From: Ruegeria profundi
Lineage (GTDB): Bacteria > Pseudomonadota > Alphaproteobacteria > Rhodobacterales > Rhodobacteraceae
Assembly: GCF_001507545.1 (NCBI RefSeq)
Contig: NZ_LQBP01000010.1
Location: forward strand, 62,001 to 126,000
Reading direction: 5' to 3'
DNA: 64,000 bases
Part shown: positions 17,707-26,558 of the stretch, piece by piece
Layout of the letters: every line of letters begins with the position of its first letter
Position numbering within the stretch: position 1 is the first letter of the stretch
The notes under the pieces: model-generated
The model's input: the letters and a program-made list of their open reading frames with translations, nothing else
What the model was told of the DNA's origin: nothing
Databases searched by the model: none
Position numbers and translations under genes: made by a program

Positions 17707-19539
17707 CTATTCAGCGGCTTCGGCCTGGATAAAACCACCCGATTGGCGATGCCAGAAGCGGGCATAAAGTCCGCCTTTGTCCAACAACGCGTCGTGCGTT
17801 CCTGTCTCTACGATCCGGCCCTGATCCAGCACAATGATCCGATCCATCTCGCTTAGCGTCGACAATCGATGGGCAATCGCCAGAACGGTCTTGCCTTGCA
17901 TGACACGATGCAACGCCGTCTGGATCGAGGCTTCAACCTCGGAATCCAGCGCCGACGTCGCCTCATCCAGAACCAGTATCGGCGAATCCTTCAGAATTGC
18001 GCGAGCCAGTGCAATCCGCTGTCGCTGACCACCGCTGAGCTTTACGCCGCGTTCTCCCAGATGCGCGTCATAACCTCTGCGGTCCCGGGCATCCTGAAGG
18101 CTTAGAATAAAGTCATGCGCTTCAGCCTTTTTGGCAGCGGCGATCATCTCTTCCTCGGATGCGTCGGGGCGGCCATACAAGATGTTCTCGCGCGCAGAGC
18201 GGTTGAACATCGCCGTTTCCTGCGTAACCATCCCGATATGACGGCGCAAACTGTCCTGCGTCACTTGCGAGATGTCCTGCCCGTCAATACGAATCCTGCC
18301 TTCCTCCCCGTCATAAAGCCTGAGAAGCAGCGAGACCAAGGTGGACTTGCCAGCCCCTGATGCGCCGACGATCCCCAGCTTTTCGCCCGGATGCACGGTC
18401 ATGGTTACATCGGACACGCCCCCTATGTCGCGACCGTATGAGAAACTTACGTTGTCAAAATCAATTTGCCCTTTCTCCACGGACAGCGCGGGTGCACCGG
18501 CCACATCTTCGACCCGGTCGGGTTTCGAAAGCGTCTTCATGCCGTTTTCGATCTCGCCAACATTGGCGTACAACCCCATCAGAGTGAAACTGACCCATCC
18601 TGTCATCTGCGCAATCCGAATCGAAATCGCACCTGCAGCGACGATATCCCCCGCGGTTGCGCCGCCGCTCTGCCACAGCAGCAGCGTCGCGCCCAGCAGC
18701 AACACAGGCAAAACCCCGGCCAGTACCATCAGGATAAAACGGAAACTCGCCGACAGGGCGCCAAAAGCCAGCATTTTTTCACGCAGATCGATCATCGAGT
18801 TGCGGGCGGCTTGATCTTCGAAATCGGAATGCGCAAACAGTTTGACGGTTTTGATATTGGTAATCGTATCAACCACCTGCCCTGATACCATTGCTCGCGC
18901 TCCGGCCCGAGCAGCCGAGCGCACGCGAATACGTGGCAGGTACCAGCGGATCAACAGAAAATAGACTGCCATCCAGGCCACGAAAGGCAGCATTACCAGC
19001 GGATGAATAGACCCTAACAAAAACAGTGAACCCACAAGCGACGCCAATGCAAAGACAATTGCGCTGATCGTTTCCGACACGACCGAAGCCAGCGCGTTCG
19101 AGGTTTGCATTTGCTTCTGCGCAATCCGCCCGGCGAAGTCATCATCGAAGTAGGTCACCGACTGTCCCAGCGTCCAACGGTTCAGCTTGGCCAGAACCAG
19201 CGGCGGGATGTTCGGCATGACGATGTAATTGTTCGTCACCGAAGACAGCCCGAAAACCGCGGGACGCAGCAGCATAAAGAATGCCACCACGCCAAGGATC
19301 ATCCACAGGTTTTGCGCACTCAGAAAGTTTTCAGGGCCGCTTTCCGTCGCTAGATCAATCACCAGTCCCAACATCCAGGCGGTCCCGGCCTCCATCGCCC
19401 CCGCCAAGGCCGAGAAACCGGCAGCAACAAAGATCATTGGCCAAGCGCCGGAAAGGCACCAGCGTATAAACGCCCCGAGTGTTTGCGGCGGGGGCGTTTC
19501 AATGGTCCTGAACGGATTGATCAGGTCGGCAACCTTCAT
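17707..19539 (-). CDS. ABC exporter half-transporter (TMD-NBD), second gene
   Basis: 610 residues: six transmembrane helices in 1-330, then a nucleotide-binding domain. Walker A is GASGAGKST, signature LSGGQRQRIALAR, Walker B ILVLDEATSALD, H-loop AIAHRLST; all are intact. The family is the MsbA/multidrug-type exporters. It overlaps the preceding exporter gene by 4 nt (ATGA), so the two probably form a heterodimer. Substrate unknown. Confidence 0.9.
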   Translation of the reverse strand: MKVADLINPFRTIETPPPQTLGAFIRWCLSGAWPMIFVAAGFSALAGAMEAGTAWMLGLVIDLATESGPENFLSAQNLWMILGVVAFFMLLRPAVFGLSSVTNNYIVMPNIPPLVLAKLNRWTLGQSVTYFDDDFAGRIAQKQMQTSNALASVVSETISAIVFALASLVGSLFLLGSIHPLVMLPFVAWMAVYFLLIRWYLPRIRVRSAARAGARAMVSGQVVDTITNIKTVKLFAHSDFEDQAARNSMIDLREKMLAFGALSASFRFILMVLAGVLPVLLLGATLLLWQSGGATAGDIVAAGAISIRIAQMTGWVSFTLMGLYANVGEIENGMKTLSKPDRVEDVAGAPALSVEKGQIDFDNVSFSYGRDIGGVSDVTMTVHPGEKLGIVGASGAGKSTLVSLLLRLYDGEEGRIRIDGQDISQVTQDSLRRHIGMVTQETAMFNRSARENILYGRPDASEEEMIAAAKKAEAHDFILSLQDARDRRGYDAHLGERGVKLSGGQRQRIALARAILKDSPILVLDEATSALDSEVEASIQTALHRVMQGKTVLAIAHRLSTLSEMDRIIVLDQGRIVETGTHDALLDKGGLYARFWHRQSGGFIQAEAAE

Positions 19540-21374
19540 TCCGCGGCCTCCGGATTTAAGAAGCCACCGGACTGCCGCGCCCAGAACTGCGCATAAAGCC
19601 CGCCTTGGGACAAGAGCTCGGAATGCCCGCCCTGTTCAACGATCCGGCCGCCATCCATGACAAGAATCCGGTCCATCTGGGCAATGGTGCTGAGCCGGTG
19701 TGCAATGGCGATCACGGTTTTACCTTGCATCATTCCGTAAAGAGTTTCCTGGATCGAAGCTTCAACCTCGGAATCTAGGGCGGATGTCGCCTCGTCCAAC
19801 AACAAGATCGGCGCGTCCTTCAGGATGACCCGCGCCAGCGTTACCCGTTGCCGTTGACCACCGCTGAGTTTCACACCGCGCTCACCCACATGCGCGTCAT
19901 AGCCGGAACGCCCCTGCGGATCCTGCAGATCAAGGATAAAATCATGCGCCTCCGCCTGTTTGGCAGCGGCGATCATCTGTTCCTCGGTGGCGTCCGGGCG
20001 ACCGTACAGGATGTTGTCACGCACCGACCGGTGCAGCAAGGCGCTGTCCTGTTGAACCATGCCAATATGGCTGCGCAGACTGTCTTGCTTCACCTGCGCG
20101 ATATTTTGATCATCAATCAGGATCGCGCCCTGTTCCACGTCATAGAACCGCAAAAGCAGTTTAACGAGGGTCGATTTCCCGGCGCCAGAGCGTCCGATCA
20201 ACCCGATCTTTTCGCCGGGATGAATGGTCAGATTGATATGATCCAGCCCGCCGGCTTTGCGGCCGTAGTGGTGCGACAGGTCGCGAATGTCGATCTGACC
20301 TTTGGTCAGTTTCAGCGGTTTCGCATCCGGTTCGTCCAGAAGATCAATGGGCTGTGCAATCGTCTCCATCCCTTCGGCCACAACACCAAGCTGACGGAAG
20401 AAACTGGTGAGCGCCCACATGATCCAGCCCGTCATCGCGTTCAGCCGCAGGGTCAGGGCGGTTGCCGCAGCAACAACGCCTACAGACGCGCTGCCCTGCA
20501 TCCACAAAGCAATCGCCCAACCGACAACGCCCACGATCAGTAAACCGTTCAACGTAACCAGAACCGCGTCCATGATAGTGAAGATCCGCATCTCGATCTG
20601 GAAGGTCCGACGGGTTTCTTCGATGGCTTCCCGGGCATAGTCCAGCTCTTGCGCATCATGGGCAAACATTTTGACGGAATGGATGTTGGTATAGCTGTCC
20701 ACCACTCTGCCCGTCACGGCCGAGCGTGCATCGGACGCGGCCTGAGAGGCCGGACCAACCCTGGCCACCGTCCAACGCACCAAGAGCGCATATAGCGCAA
20801 ACCAAATCAACAAAGGTAACAGCAGACGAGGATCAGCCGCCATCAGCAGGATCGCAGCACCAAGCAGGTAAGCCAGAGAAAAAGAAATAGCGTCAAAAAC
20901 CTGAAACACGGCTTCGCCCGCAGCGGGCGGGGTTTGCATGATCCGGTTGGCGATACGGCCCGCGAAATCATTTTCGAACCAGCCGACCGATTGCCGCAAC
21001 ACGTGCTTATGCGCGCGCCAGCGGATCAGCGTACCAAAATTTGGCAGAATCGTATTGTTCAGCAACAGAACGTCGATCACGTGCAGCATCGGGCGCAAAA
21101 GCAACACGAAGATGGCTACCAGGATCAGTTCAGTACCGTGGGCCTGCCAGACCTCGGCGGGCGGACCGGACAGCAGATCAACGACGCGCCCCATGTAGTA
21201 GATCAGCCCAACTTCGACTGCCGCGACGATGACCGAGATCAGCGCAGCCCAAAAGAACACCCGCTTGAACGGGCGGGAATAGTCCAACATGAACGGCCAC
21301 AAGCGTGTGGGTGGTGTGTCGGTTTCCTTGTAGGCAACAAAAGGATCAACGAGGTTTTCGAAATAGCGAAACAT
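19536..21374 (-). CDS. ABC exporter half-transporter (TMD-NBD), first gene
   Basis: 612 residues with the same layout as its partner. Walker A is GRSGAGKST, signature LSGGQRQRVTLAR, Walker B ILLLDEATSALD and H-loop AIAHRLST, so neither ATP site of the pair looks degenerate from this subunit. The N-terminus (FRYFENLVDPFVAYKETDTPP) is typical of roseobacter two-gene exporters. It is first in a two-gene operon, with a 190-bp upstream gap in which I see no clear promoter. Lipid, peptide or drug export are all possible. Confidence 0.9.
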   Translation of the reverse strand: MFRYFENLVDPFVAYKETDTPPTRLWPFMLDYSRPFKRVFFWAALISVIVAAVEVGLIYYMGRVVDLLSGPPAEVWQAHGTELILVAIFVLLLRPMLHVIDVLLLNNTILPNFGTLIRWRAHKHVLRQSVGWFENDFAGRIANRIMQTPPAAGEAVFQVFDAISFSLAYLLGAAILLMAADPRLLLPLLIWFALYALLVRWTVARVGPASQAASDARSAVTGRVVDSYTNIHSVKMFAHDAQELDYAREAIEETRRTFQIEMRIFTIMDAVLVTLNGLLIVGVVGWAIALWMQGSASVGVVAAATALTLRLNAMTGWIMWALTSFFRQLGVVAEGMETIAQPIDLLDEPDAKPLKLTKGQIDIRDLSHHYGRKAGGLDHINLTIHPGEKIGLIGRSGAGKSTLVKLLLRFYDVEQGAILIDDQNIAQVKQDSLRSHIGMVQQDSALLHRSVRDNILYGRPDATEEQMIAAAKQAEAHDFILDLQDPQGRSGYDAHVGERGVKLSGGQRQRVTLARVILKDAPILLLDEATSALDSEVEASIQETLYGMMQGKTVIAIAHRLSTIAQMDRILVMDGGRIVEQGGHSELLSQGGLYAQFWARQSGGFLNPEAAE

Positions 21375-21564
21375 GGAGAGTGCTCCGGTTGAGCAGAAAT
21401 TAGGTCATGCGAAGAAAGATGGCGCCTGAACACCACCCCTACGGGTCAAGGTGTTCCGGCTTTAGCCGAACCAGATCCCGTAATACATTCGCACCCCTCC
21501 ACTCCAATAATGGGCGCACGTAATCACAACAAAGTTGATTTGTCACCCCTTTTAGGACTTCATT

Positions 21565-22719
21565 TCAACTGGTCAGAAGGTCTTCGCGCGTCAAGGTGAA
21601 GCCCGACGCGATCCAGTGGGCCTCAAGCTCGGCCAGCTTTTTGCCCAGCGCCGGGCCGGTGAAATCGGGGATCAGGTCAGCGGCCCTAATGGGAAATTCG
21701 GCAGCAGCCCCTAAGTTCAGGGCGTTTCGCAAGTCATCGGTCCAGGGTTCTTCCAGAAACGCGCACCGCAGTAAGGTTTCGTGCAACCCGCCCTCCGCGC
21801 CATAGCGGAACCCAAGTTCGGCAACGCTCGCGCTGCCGGATGCCTCATGGCGCATGCGGGTCAACCGCTGCAACTGCGCCTTGCTGAGGCGTAGGGTCTT
21901 GGCGATTTCGGGCGCAACAAGTGCGGCCAAACGGCGGATCGGTTCAGGTTCAGCCCCGGCCTGCTGTTCCAGCGCGATCAAAGGGGCAAGGGCCTTGTCG
22001 TTCGCCCCCGGTAACAAGTGAGTCAAAACGCCCGTCTGACGCATCACAGCGACCGAGGGCGCGGGGTCATCCGCCGCCAGCAGTTTCAGCAGCTCGGCCC
22101 CCACCCGTTCGCGGGACAGGCCAGCCAAGCCATCCAGATTGGCGGCGATTGCCGCCAAAGCGTCAGGATCAAACCCCGCTTCGGCGTCGCCGTACCAGGC
22201 GTGGAACCGGAAATAGCGCAGGGAGCGCAAATAATCTTCTCGAATCCGGTTTTCGGCAGTTCCGATGAACCGCACACGCCGAGCTTGCAGGTCGGGCAAC
22301 CCGTTCAAAGGGTCAAGTATGCTACCATCGGGCTGCGCGTAGATCGCGTTCATGGTGAAGTCACGCCGCGCGGCATCCTCCTCCACCCTGTCCGAAAAGG
22401 CCACGACAGCTCTGCGGCCATCCGTTTCGACATCGCGGCGAAAGGTCGTGATCTCATGCGGGTTACCGCCGCTGACCACGGTGATGGTGCCGTGGTCGAT
22501 ACCGGTAGGGATAGCTTTGAGACCCGCAGCCCGCGCCAGTTTCATCACCTGTTCGGGCAACGCGTCTGTGGCGATGTCGATATCCGAAACCGGTGCACCC
22601 AGCAGCGCGTTCCGGACACATCCCCCCACGAACAGCGCCTGTGCGTTGGCGTCCGTCAGCGCCGCACATACCTTCTGTGTTGTGGGATCAGAAACCCAAG
22701 CCTCGGTAATCTGTGTCAT
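21565..22719 (-). CDS. CCA tRNA nucleotidyltransferase / poly(A) polymerase family
   Basis: 384 residues, class II nucleotidyltransferase. The head domain has FVGGCVRNALLG and the catalytic carboxylates in SDIDIATDALPE (about 45-56); RRDFTMNAIY and the neck motif IREDYLRSLRYFRFHAWYG are diagnostic. No HD phosphohydrolase domain follows, as in other alphaproteobacterial members. It most probably adds or repairs the tRNA 3' CCA end, since the long poly(A) polymerase extension is missing. It overlaps the downstream end of the Nudix gene by 4 nt and so belongs to the hslO-Nudix-CCA operon. Confidence 0.9.
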   Translation of the reverse strand: MTQITEAWVSDPTTQKVCAALTDANAQALFVGGCVRNALLGAPVSDIDIATDALPEQVMKLARAAGLKAIPTGIDHGTITVVSGGNPHEITTFRRDVETDGRRAVVAFSDRVEEDAARRDFTMNAIYAQPDGSILDPLNGLPDLQARRVRFIGTAENRIREDYLRSLRYFRFHAWYGDAEAGFDPDALAAIAANLDGLAGLSRERVGAELLKLLAADDPAPSVAVMRQTGVLTHLLPGANDKALAPLIALEQQAGAEPEPIRRLAALVAPEIAKTLRLSKAQLQRLTRMRHEASGSASVAELGFRYGAEGGLHETLLRCAFLEEPWTDDLRNALNLGAAAEFPIRAADLIPDFTGPALGKKLAELEAHWIASGFTLTREDLLTS

Positions 22720-23321
22720 TCATTCACCCGCGCGGCCAATCCCCGCAATATCCGAGCCGTCGCCCCCCAGATGTAATAGGGGCCGAACGGCACCGTGAAA
22801 TAATACCGTTTCTGTCCACGCCAGCGGCGCGATTCAACGATATAATTCGCAGGGTCGAGCACATGTTCAAGCGGAACCGAAAATACCTCATCCACTTCGC
22901 CCGGTTCGGGGATGGATTGGAACGGGTCGCGCAAGACGGCCACAACCGGTGTGACACTGAACGAGGTGACCGTTTCATGGGACGGAAGATGGCCCAATAT
23001 TTCGGGCAGCTGTGCCGGCAGGCCGATTTCCTCTTGCGCTTCACGCAGGGCCGTGGCGGTGACATCCACGTCGCCCTCATCCTGCTTGCCGCCGGGAAAG
23101 GCGATCTGCCCCGGATGATGTTTCAAAGCGGATGAGCGTTTGGTCAGTATCAGCCGCGGCGTGCCCGCCGCCAGCGTGATTGGAACCAAAACGCCCGCCG
23201 GGCGCAACTTGCGCCCTTCTGGCAGGACGGTATCCGGGTTCAGGTCAAAATCGCTCGACCCAGGGCCGGGGTGACTCAGCGCCACCCGCAGTCTTTCTAT
23301 TGGATCAGGTGTTGTCCGCAT
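22716..23321 (-). CDS. Nudix hydrolase, CoA pyrophosphatase-like
   Basis: 201 residues from ATG 23321. The Nudix box lies in GGKQDEGDVDVTATALREA plus QEEIGL, near 84-108, and the preceding KRSSALKHHPGQIAFPGG matches the CoA-diphosphatase (NudL/YcoR) signature, suggesting cleavage of CoA or acyl-CoA. It starts inside the last codons of hslO (17-nt overlap) and ends overlapping the CCA enzyme, so the three are co-translated. A longer start at 23360 lies deeper in hslO and is less likely. Confidence 0.88.
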   Translation of the reverse strand: MRTTPDPIERLRVALSHPGPGSSDFDLNPDTVLPEGRKLRPAGVLVPITLAAGTPRLILTKRSSALKHHPGQIAFPGGKQDEGDVDVTATALREAQEEIGLPAQLPEILGHLPSHETVTSFSVTPVVAVLRDPFQSIPEPGEVDEVFSVPLEHVLDPANYIVESRRWRGQKRYYFTVPFGPYYIWGATARILRGLAARVNE

Positions 23322-24282
23322 CAAAGCCGACCGTGGCAGGGTCCAACACATAATGAGCACCGCAGAACTGGCAATCAGCGGTCACTTTGCCATCAGATGT
23401 CGTCATCTTTTCGATGTCCTTGGAAGAATAAATTGACAGGCTTTGCCGCACGCGGTCTTCCGAACACGTACAACCGAATTGCACGGCCTGCGCATCATAG
23501 ACCCGAGGCTGTTCCTCGTGAAACAGGCGGATCAACAGATCGGTCGGTGCCACTGACGGCCCGATCAGCTCAAGATCTTCGACCGTGTCCAGCAGGATAT
23601 TCACGCGGCTCCAGTTTTCACCCTCTTCGCCGTCAACCAGATCGGCGGCGGTCAGAATATCGCCAGAACCTTCCCCGGACGCCGCGAAGGGCGAGGCTTT
23701 GGGCATGTGCTGCAGCATGACCCCGCCAGCGCGCCAGTGCTCGTCCACGCCAGGCTCGGTTGATTTCCCGAAACTCAGCGAGAACCGCGTTGGCAGCTGC
23801 TCGGACTGCGCAAAATACGCCTCAGCGCACGCGCTGATGGACTCACCAGCCAGTGGCGTTATGCCCTGATAGGGCTGCGTGCCTTTACCCTGATCGATCA
23901 TAATGGCGAAATACCCTTCACCAACCTGGTCAAACGCTGCGCCTTCGGTCAGTCGATCGCGGTCGAAACTGGCATAAGCGCGAATCCTCGCCGGTTCGCC
24001 CTCTTCCTTCGGGGCAAAGTAATCGGTTGCAATCATACGCACCGCGCCCTTTGACTGAACCTGCAAAGACAGCTTCCAACGCAACGAAACGGTTTGACCA
24101 ATCAGCGCGGTCAGCAGGGCCATCTCAGCCACCAGCGCCTCGACGCTTTCGGGATAGTCATGCTGTTTGAGGATGCCGTCCAGCACACCGTCAAGGCGCG
24201 CCACGCGGCCGCGCATATCAGATACATCGAGTTGAAAGGGCAAGACGGTATCGTCCCACGCGATTTTGGCTCCAAGAGACAT
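23305..24282 (-). CDS. hslO: Redox-regulated chaperone Hsp33
   Basis: Cytoplasmic holdase activated by oxidation. 325 residues; the C-terminal zinc switch has the four expected cysteines as CxC (GCTCSED, near 268) and CxxC (DCQFCGA, near 306). The N-terminal fold includes LTALIGQTVSLRWKLSLQVQ and GKGTQPYQGITPL. First gene of an operon with a Nudix enzyme and the CCA-adding enzyme; divergent from another Nudix gene across a 76-bp gap. Confidence 0.93.
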   Translation of the reverse strand: MSLGAKIAWDDTVLPFQLDVSDMRGRVARLDGVLDGILKQHDYPESVEALVAEMALLTALIGQTVSLRWKLSLQVQSKGAVRMIATDYFAPKEEGEPARIRAYASFDRDRLTEGAAFDQVGEGYFAIMIDQGKGTQPYQGITPLAGESISACAEAYFAQSEQLPTRFSLSFGKSTEPGVDEHWRAGGVMLQHMPKASPFAASGEGSGDILTAADLVDGEEGENWSRVNILLDTVEDLELIGPSVAPTDLLIRLFHEEQPRVYDAQAVQFGCTCSEDRVRQSLSIYSSKDIEKMTTSDGKVTADCQFCGAHYVLDPATVGFDADNT

Positions 24283-24358
24283 GGGGTTTCCTTACACGCC
24301 ACAGGTTGGCATACCGGGACCATATAGGTCGAATAGATTGGGTTTTAAGGGGCCATAC

Positions 24359-24805
24359 ATGATCAGGCGGTTCGGCGAAACCCCGGAAACGGGGCGTACA
24401 TACACACGCAGACCCGGCGTTTATGCCCTTTTACCGCAAGGAAAAGACCTTTTGGTGACATGGTATGACGATGGTCTGAACCCAGAGTTGCAGTTACCAG
24501 GCGGCGGTATTGATTCTGGCGAATCCCCGATCACGGCGCTGCACCGCGAGGTTTATGAGGAAACCGGCTGGCTCATTGCGGCCCCGCGTCGGATCGGTGC
24601 ATTTCGGCGTTTCACATACATGCCCGAATATGACCTGTGGGCCGAGAAAATCTGTATGATCTACAGCGCCCGTCCTGTGCGCAGAATTGGACCACCCGGG
24701 GAAACTTACCACGAAGCGCTTTGGATCGAAACCACCGCTGCGGTCCAGATGCTGGGAAACGACGGGGATCGCTACTTTGCCAGCAAACATCTGAACCGGC
24801 TTTAG
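24359..24805 (+). CDS. Nudix hydrolase
   Basis: 148 residues from ATG 24359, which has AAGGGG 8 bases upstream; the in-frame extension toward 24266 would run into the hslO start region and is not supported. The Nudix box is GGGIDSGESPITALHREVYE followed by ETGW, near 47-70, with all catalytic glutamates. The substrate cannot be named. It ends 2 bases before the convergent phosphatase gene. Confidence 0.85.
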   Translation: MIRRFGETPETGRTYTRRPGVYALLPQGKDLLVTWYDDGLNPELQLPGGGIDSGESPITALHREVYEETGWLIAAPRRIGAFRRFTYMPEYDLWAEKICMIYSARPVRRIGPPGETYHEALWIETTAAVQMLGNDGDRYFASKHLNRL

Positions 24806-24807
24806 AG

Positions 24808-26073
24808 TCAGTTGTATTCGAAGAACACGGCCGATACGTCGTCATCCATACCGCCCCCAGGCGCCATCTCCTGCGTCAAACGCCAGAACATGTCATCCAG
24901 AAATTCGCTACCGCTTCGACCGTGGGCACAATCAAGCGCCATTCGTCTTAGTCCGTCTTCATCAAGCAGACTACCGTCCGCCAGGCTGCACTCGGTAAAA
25001 CCGTCTGAATAAAGCAGCAGTTTGTCGCCCGGTTGCAGATATGTCTCAACCTTTTGAAACGAGGCATCCGCCAGCAATCCAATTGGCAGCCCGCCCTGGC
25101 CCAAAAACTCGGTGCTGCCATCGCGGCGCAACACAAGCGGGTGCGGATGTCCTGCCTGCACCACCTGTAAAAGCCCGTTGCGCAGGTCGATGGTCGCATA
25201 AGCCATGGTGAAGTACTCTTCGACGGCGGTGTCCGACATAAGGAGGGAATTGAGCTTTTCGGCCACCTGTTCCGGCGGAAGCAGGGCGTAGAATTTGTCG
25301 CCGTCCTTTTGCAATGCCACGTTCCGCTCAAAATGGTTACTGGAAAGGTACCCTCCTAGTCGCGCCGTCATCATCGCCGAGGTGATGCCGTGGCCCGACA
25401 CATCAATGCTGTAAAACCCCAGCCGGTTGGCCCCGGGCGAAAACATCCCAACCAGATCACCGCCAATATGGCCGCAGGGCTTGAGCAACATGCTGATTTT
25501 CGATTTACCAAACTCGCCGGTCAATTCAGGGACCAGCGATTCCTGCATTTTGCGAGCTTGGATCAGGTCCTTATCGATGGCGTCATGTGCCACGCGAAGG
25601 TTCTTCAGGGCGGATTCGATGATCCTGTTTTTCTCGGACAGTTCACGCTGCATATCCAGAATACGCGCCCCGGCCGAGATACGCGCGCGCAGCTCTTCGG
25701 CCCCAAGTGGTTTTATTAGAAAATCATCTGCACCGGCATCCAGACCGCGCGCGACTTCTTGCTTTTCACTTTTTGACGTCAGAAGGATAAAATAGCTGTA
25801 CTGATCATTGTCCAGCGCCCGGAACGCCCGGCAGAAATCCAGCCCGCTCATCCCCGGCATAACCCAATCGCTGAGGACAAGATCCGGTGGATCATCGGCG
25901 CAGATTTCGATGGCTGCGTCACCGCTGTCGGCTTCAAGCACTTCAAAGCCCCACTTCTTCAACGAGGCCTTCAAAATCCGTCGTTGCAGACGGCTGTCGT
26001 CGACGACCAGCACCTTCTGGATCGCACCAAATTTCAACTCAACCCTCGCCTCTGCCTGTCTCCCTTCTGCCAC
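24808..26073 (-). CDS. Response regulator with PP2C (SpoIIE-type) phosphatase output
   Basis: 421 residues. The receiver domain (~20-135) has the acidic pair D25-D26, phosphoacceptor D69 in LSDWVMPG and K120 in LIKPLG. A helical linker (~140-185, RELSEKNRIIESALKNLRVA) leads to a PP2C/SpoIIE serine phosphatase domain with YSIDVSGHG near 223 and DDDVSAVF at the end. In RsbU-type systems such enzymes dephosphorylate an anti-anti-sigma factor; no STAS or anti-sigma gene is visible here. The divergent neighbour is a lone HPt protein, the likely phosphodonor. Confidence 0.9.
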   Translation of the reverse strand: MAEGRQAEARVELKFGAIQKVLVVDDSRLQRRILKASLKKWGFEVLEADSGDAAIEICADDPPDLVLSDWVMPGMSGLDFCRAFRALDNDQYSYFILLTSKSEKQEVARGLDAGADDFLIKPLGAEELRARISAGARILDMQRELSEKNRIIESALKNLRVAHDAIDKDLIQARKMQESLVPELTGEFGKSKISMLLKPCGHIGGDLVGMFSPGANRLGFYSIDVSGHGITSAMMTARLGGYLSSNHFERNVALQKDGDKFYALLPPEQVAEKLNSLLMSDTAVEEYFTMAYATIDLRNGLLQVVQAGHPHPLVLRRDGSTEFLGQGGLPIGLLADASFQKVETYLQPGDKLLLYSDGFTECSLADGSLLDEDGLRRMALDCAHGRSGSEFLDDMFWRLTQEMAPGGGMDDDVSAVFFEYN

Positions 26074-26228
26074 CTGAAACCTCTAAGCTGTGACCCTTAC
26101 GGAACACCGCGACGCTAGCCCACGCGGGCTTAACAACACGTGAACACAAATTTTCAGATCGATTTACCGGGAATTTACTTTGCGCGGGTTACCCAAGTCA
26201 GGTCACGAATTATGTGGAGGTGCCAAAG

Positions 26229-26558
26229 ATGATCAACTGGTCCAGGGTCAGGCTGCTGCGGGATGAGTTGGGCATCGGCGAATTTGACGAGGTAGTGCAA
26301 GTCTTTCTGGACGAAGTGCAGGAAACCATCGACCGTCTGCAAAAGGACACCAATCGTATCGAGTTCGAGCAGAACATGCATTTCCTGAAAGGCAGCGCCC
26401 TCAACCTTGGGTTCGATTGCTTCTCGAAACTCTGCCAGGATGGAGAACGCATCGCCGCGGTAGGAAAAGCCGGTGACGTTGATCTACCTGCTATCTTGAA
26501 AGTGTATGAAGAGTCCCGTGCCAAATTCTTTTCAGAGAAAGACGTAAACCTCACCTAG
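26229..26558 (+). CDS. Stand-alone HPt (histidine phosphotransfer) protein
   Basis: 109 residues from ATG 26229, which has a strong GGAGG 8 bases upstream; the 26214 start lacks one. A helical bundle with the HPt signature HFLKGSALNLGF, phosphorylatable His at 51. It probably passes phosphate between a hybrid kinase encoded elsewhere and the receiver of the divergent phosphatase. The 155-bp gap between the two genes likely holds both promoters, although I could not pick one out. Its end overlaps ilvA by 4 nt. Confidence 0.87.
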   Translation: MINWSRVRLLRDELGIGEFDEVVQVFLDEVQETIDRLQKDTNRIEFEQNMHFLKGSALNLGFDCFSKLCQDGERIAAVGKAGDVDLPAILKVYEESRAKFFSEKDVNLT

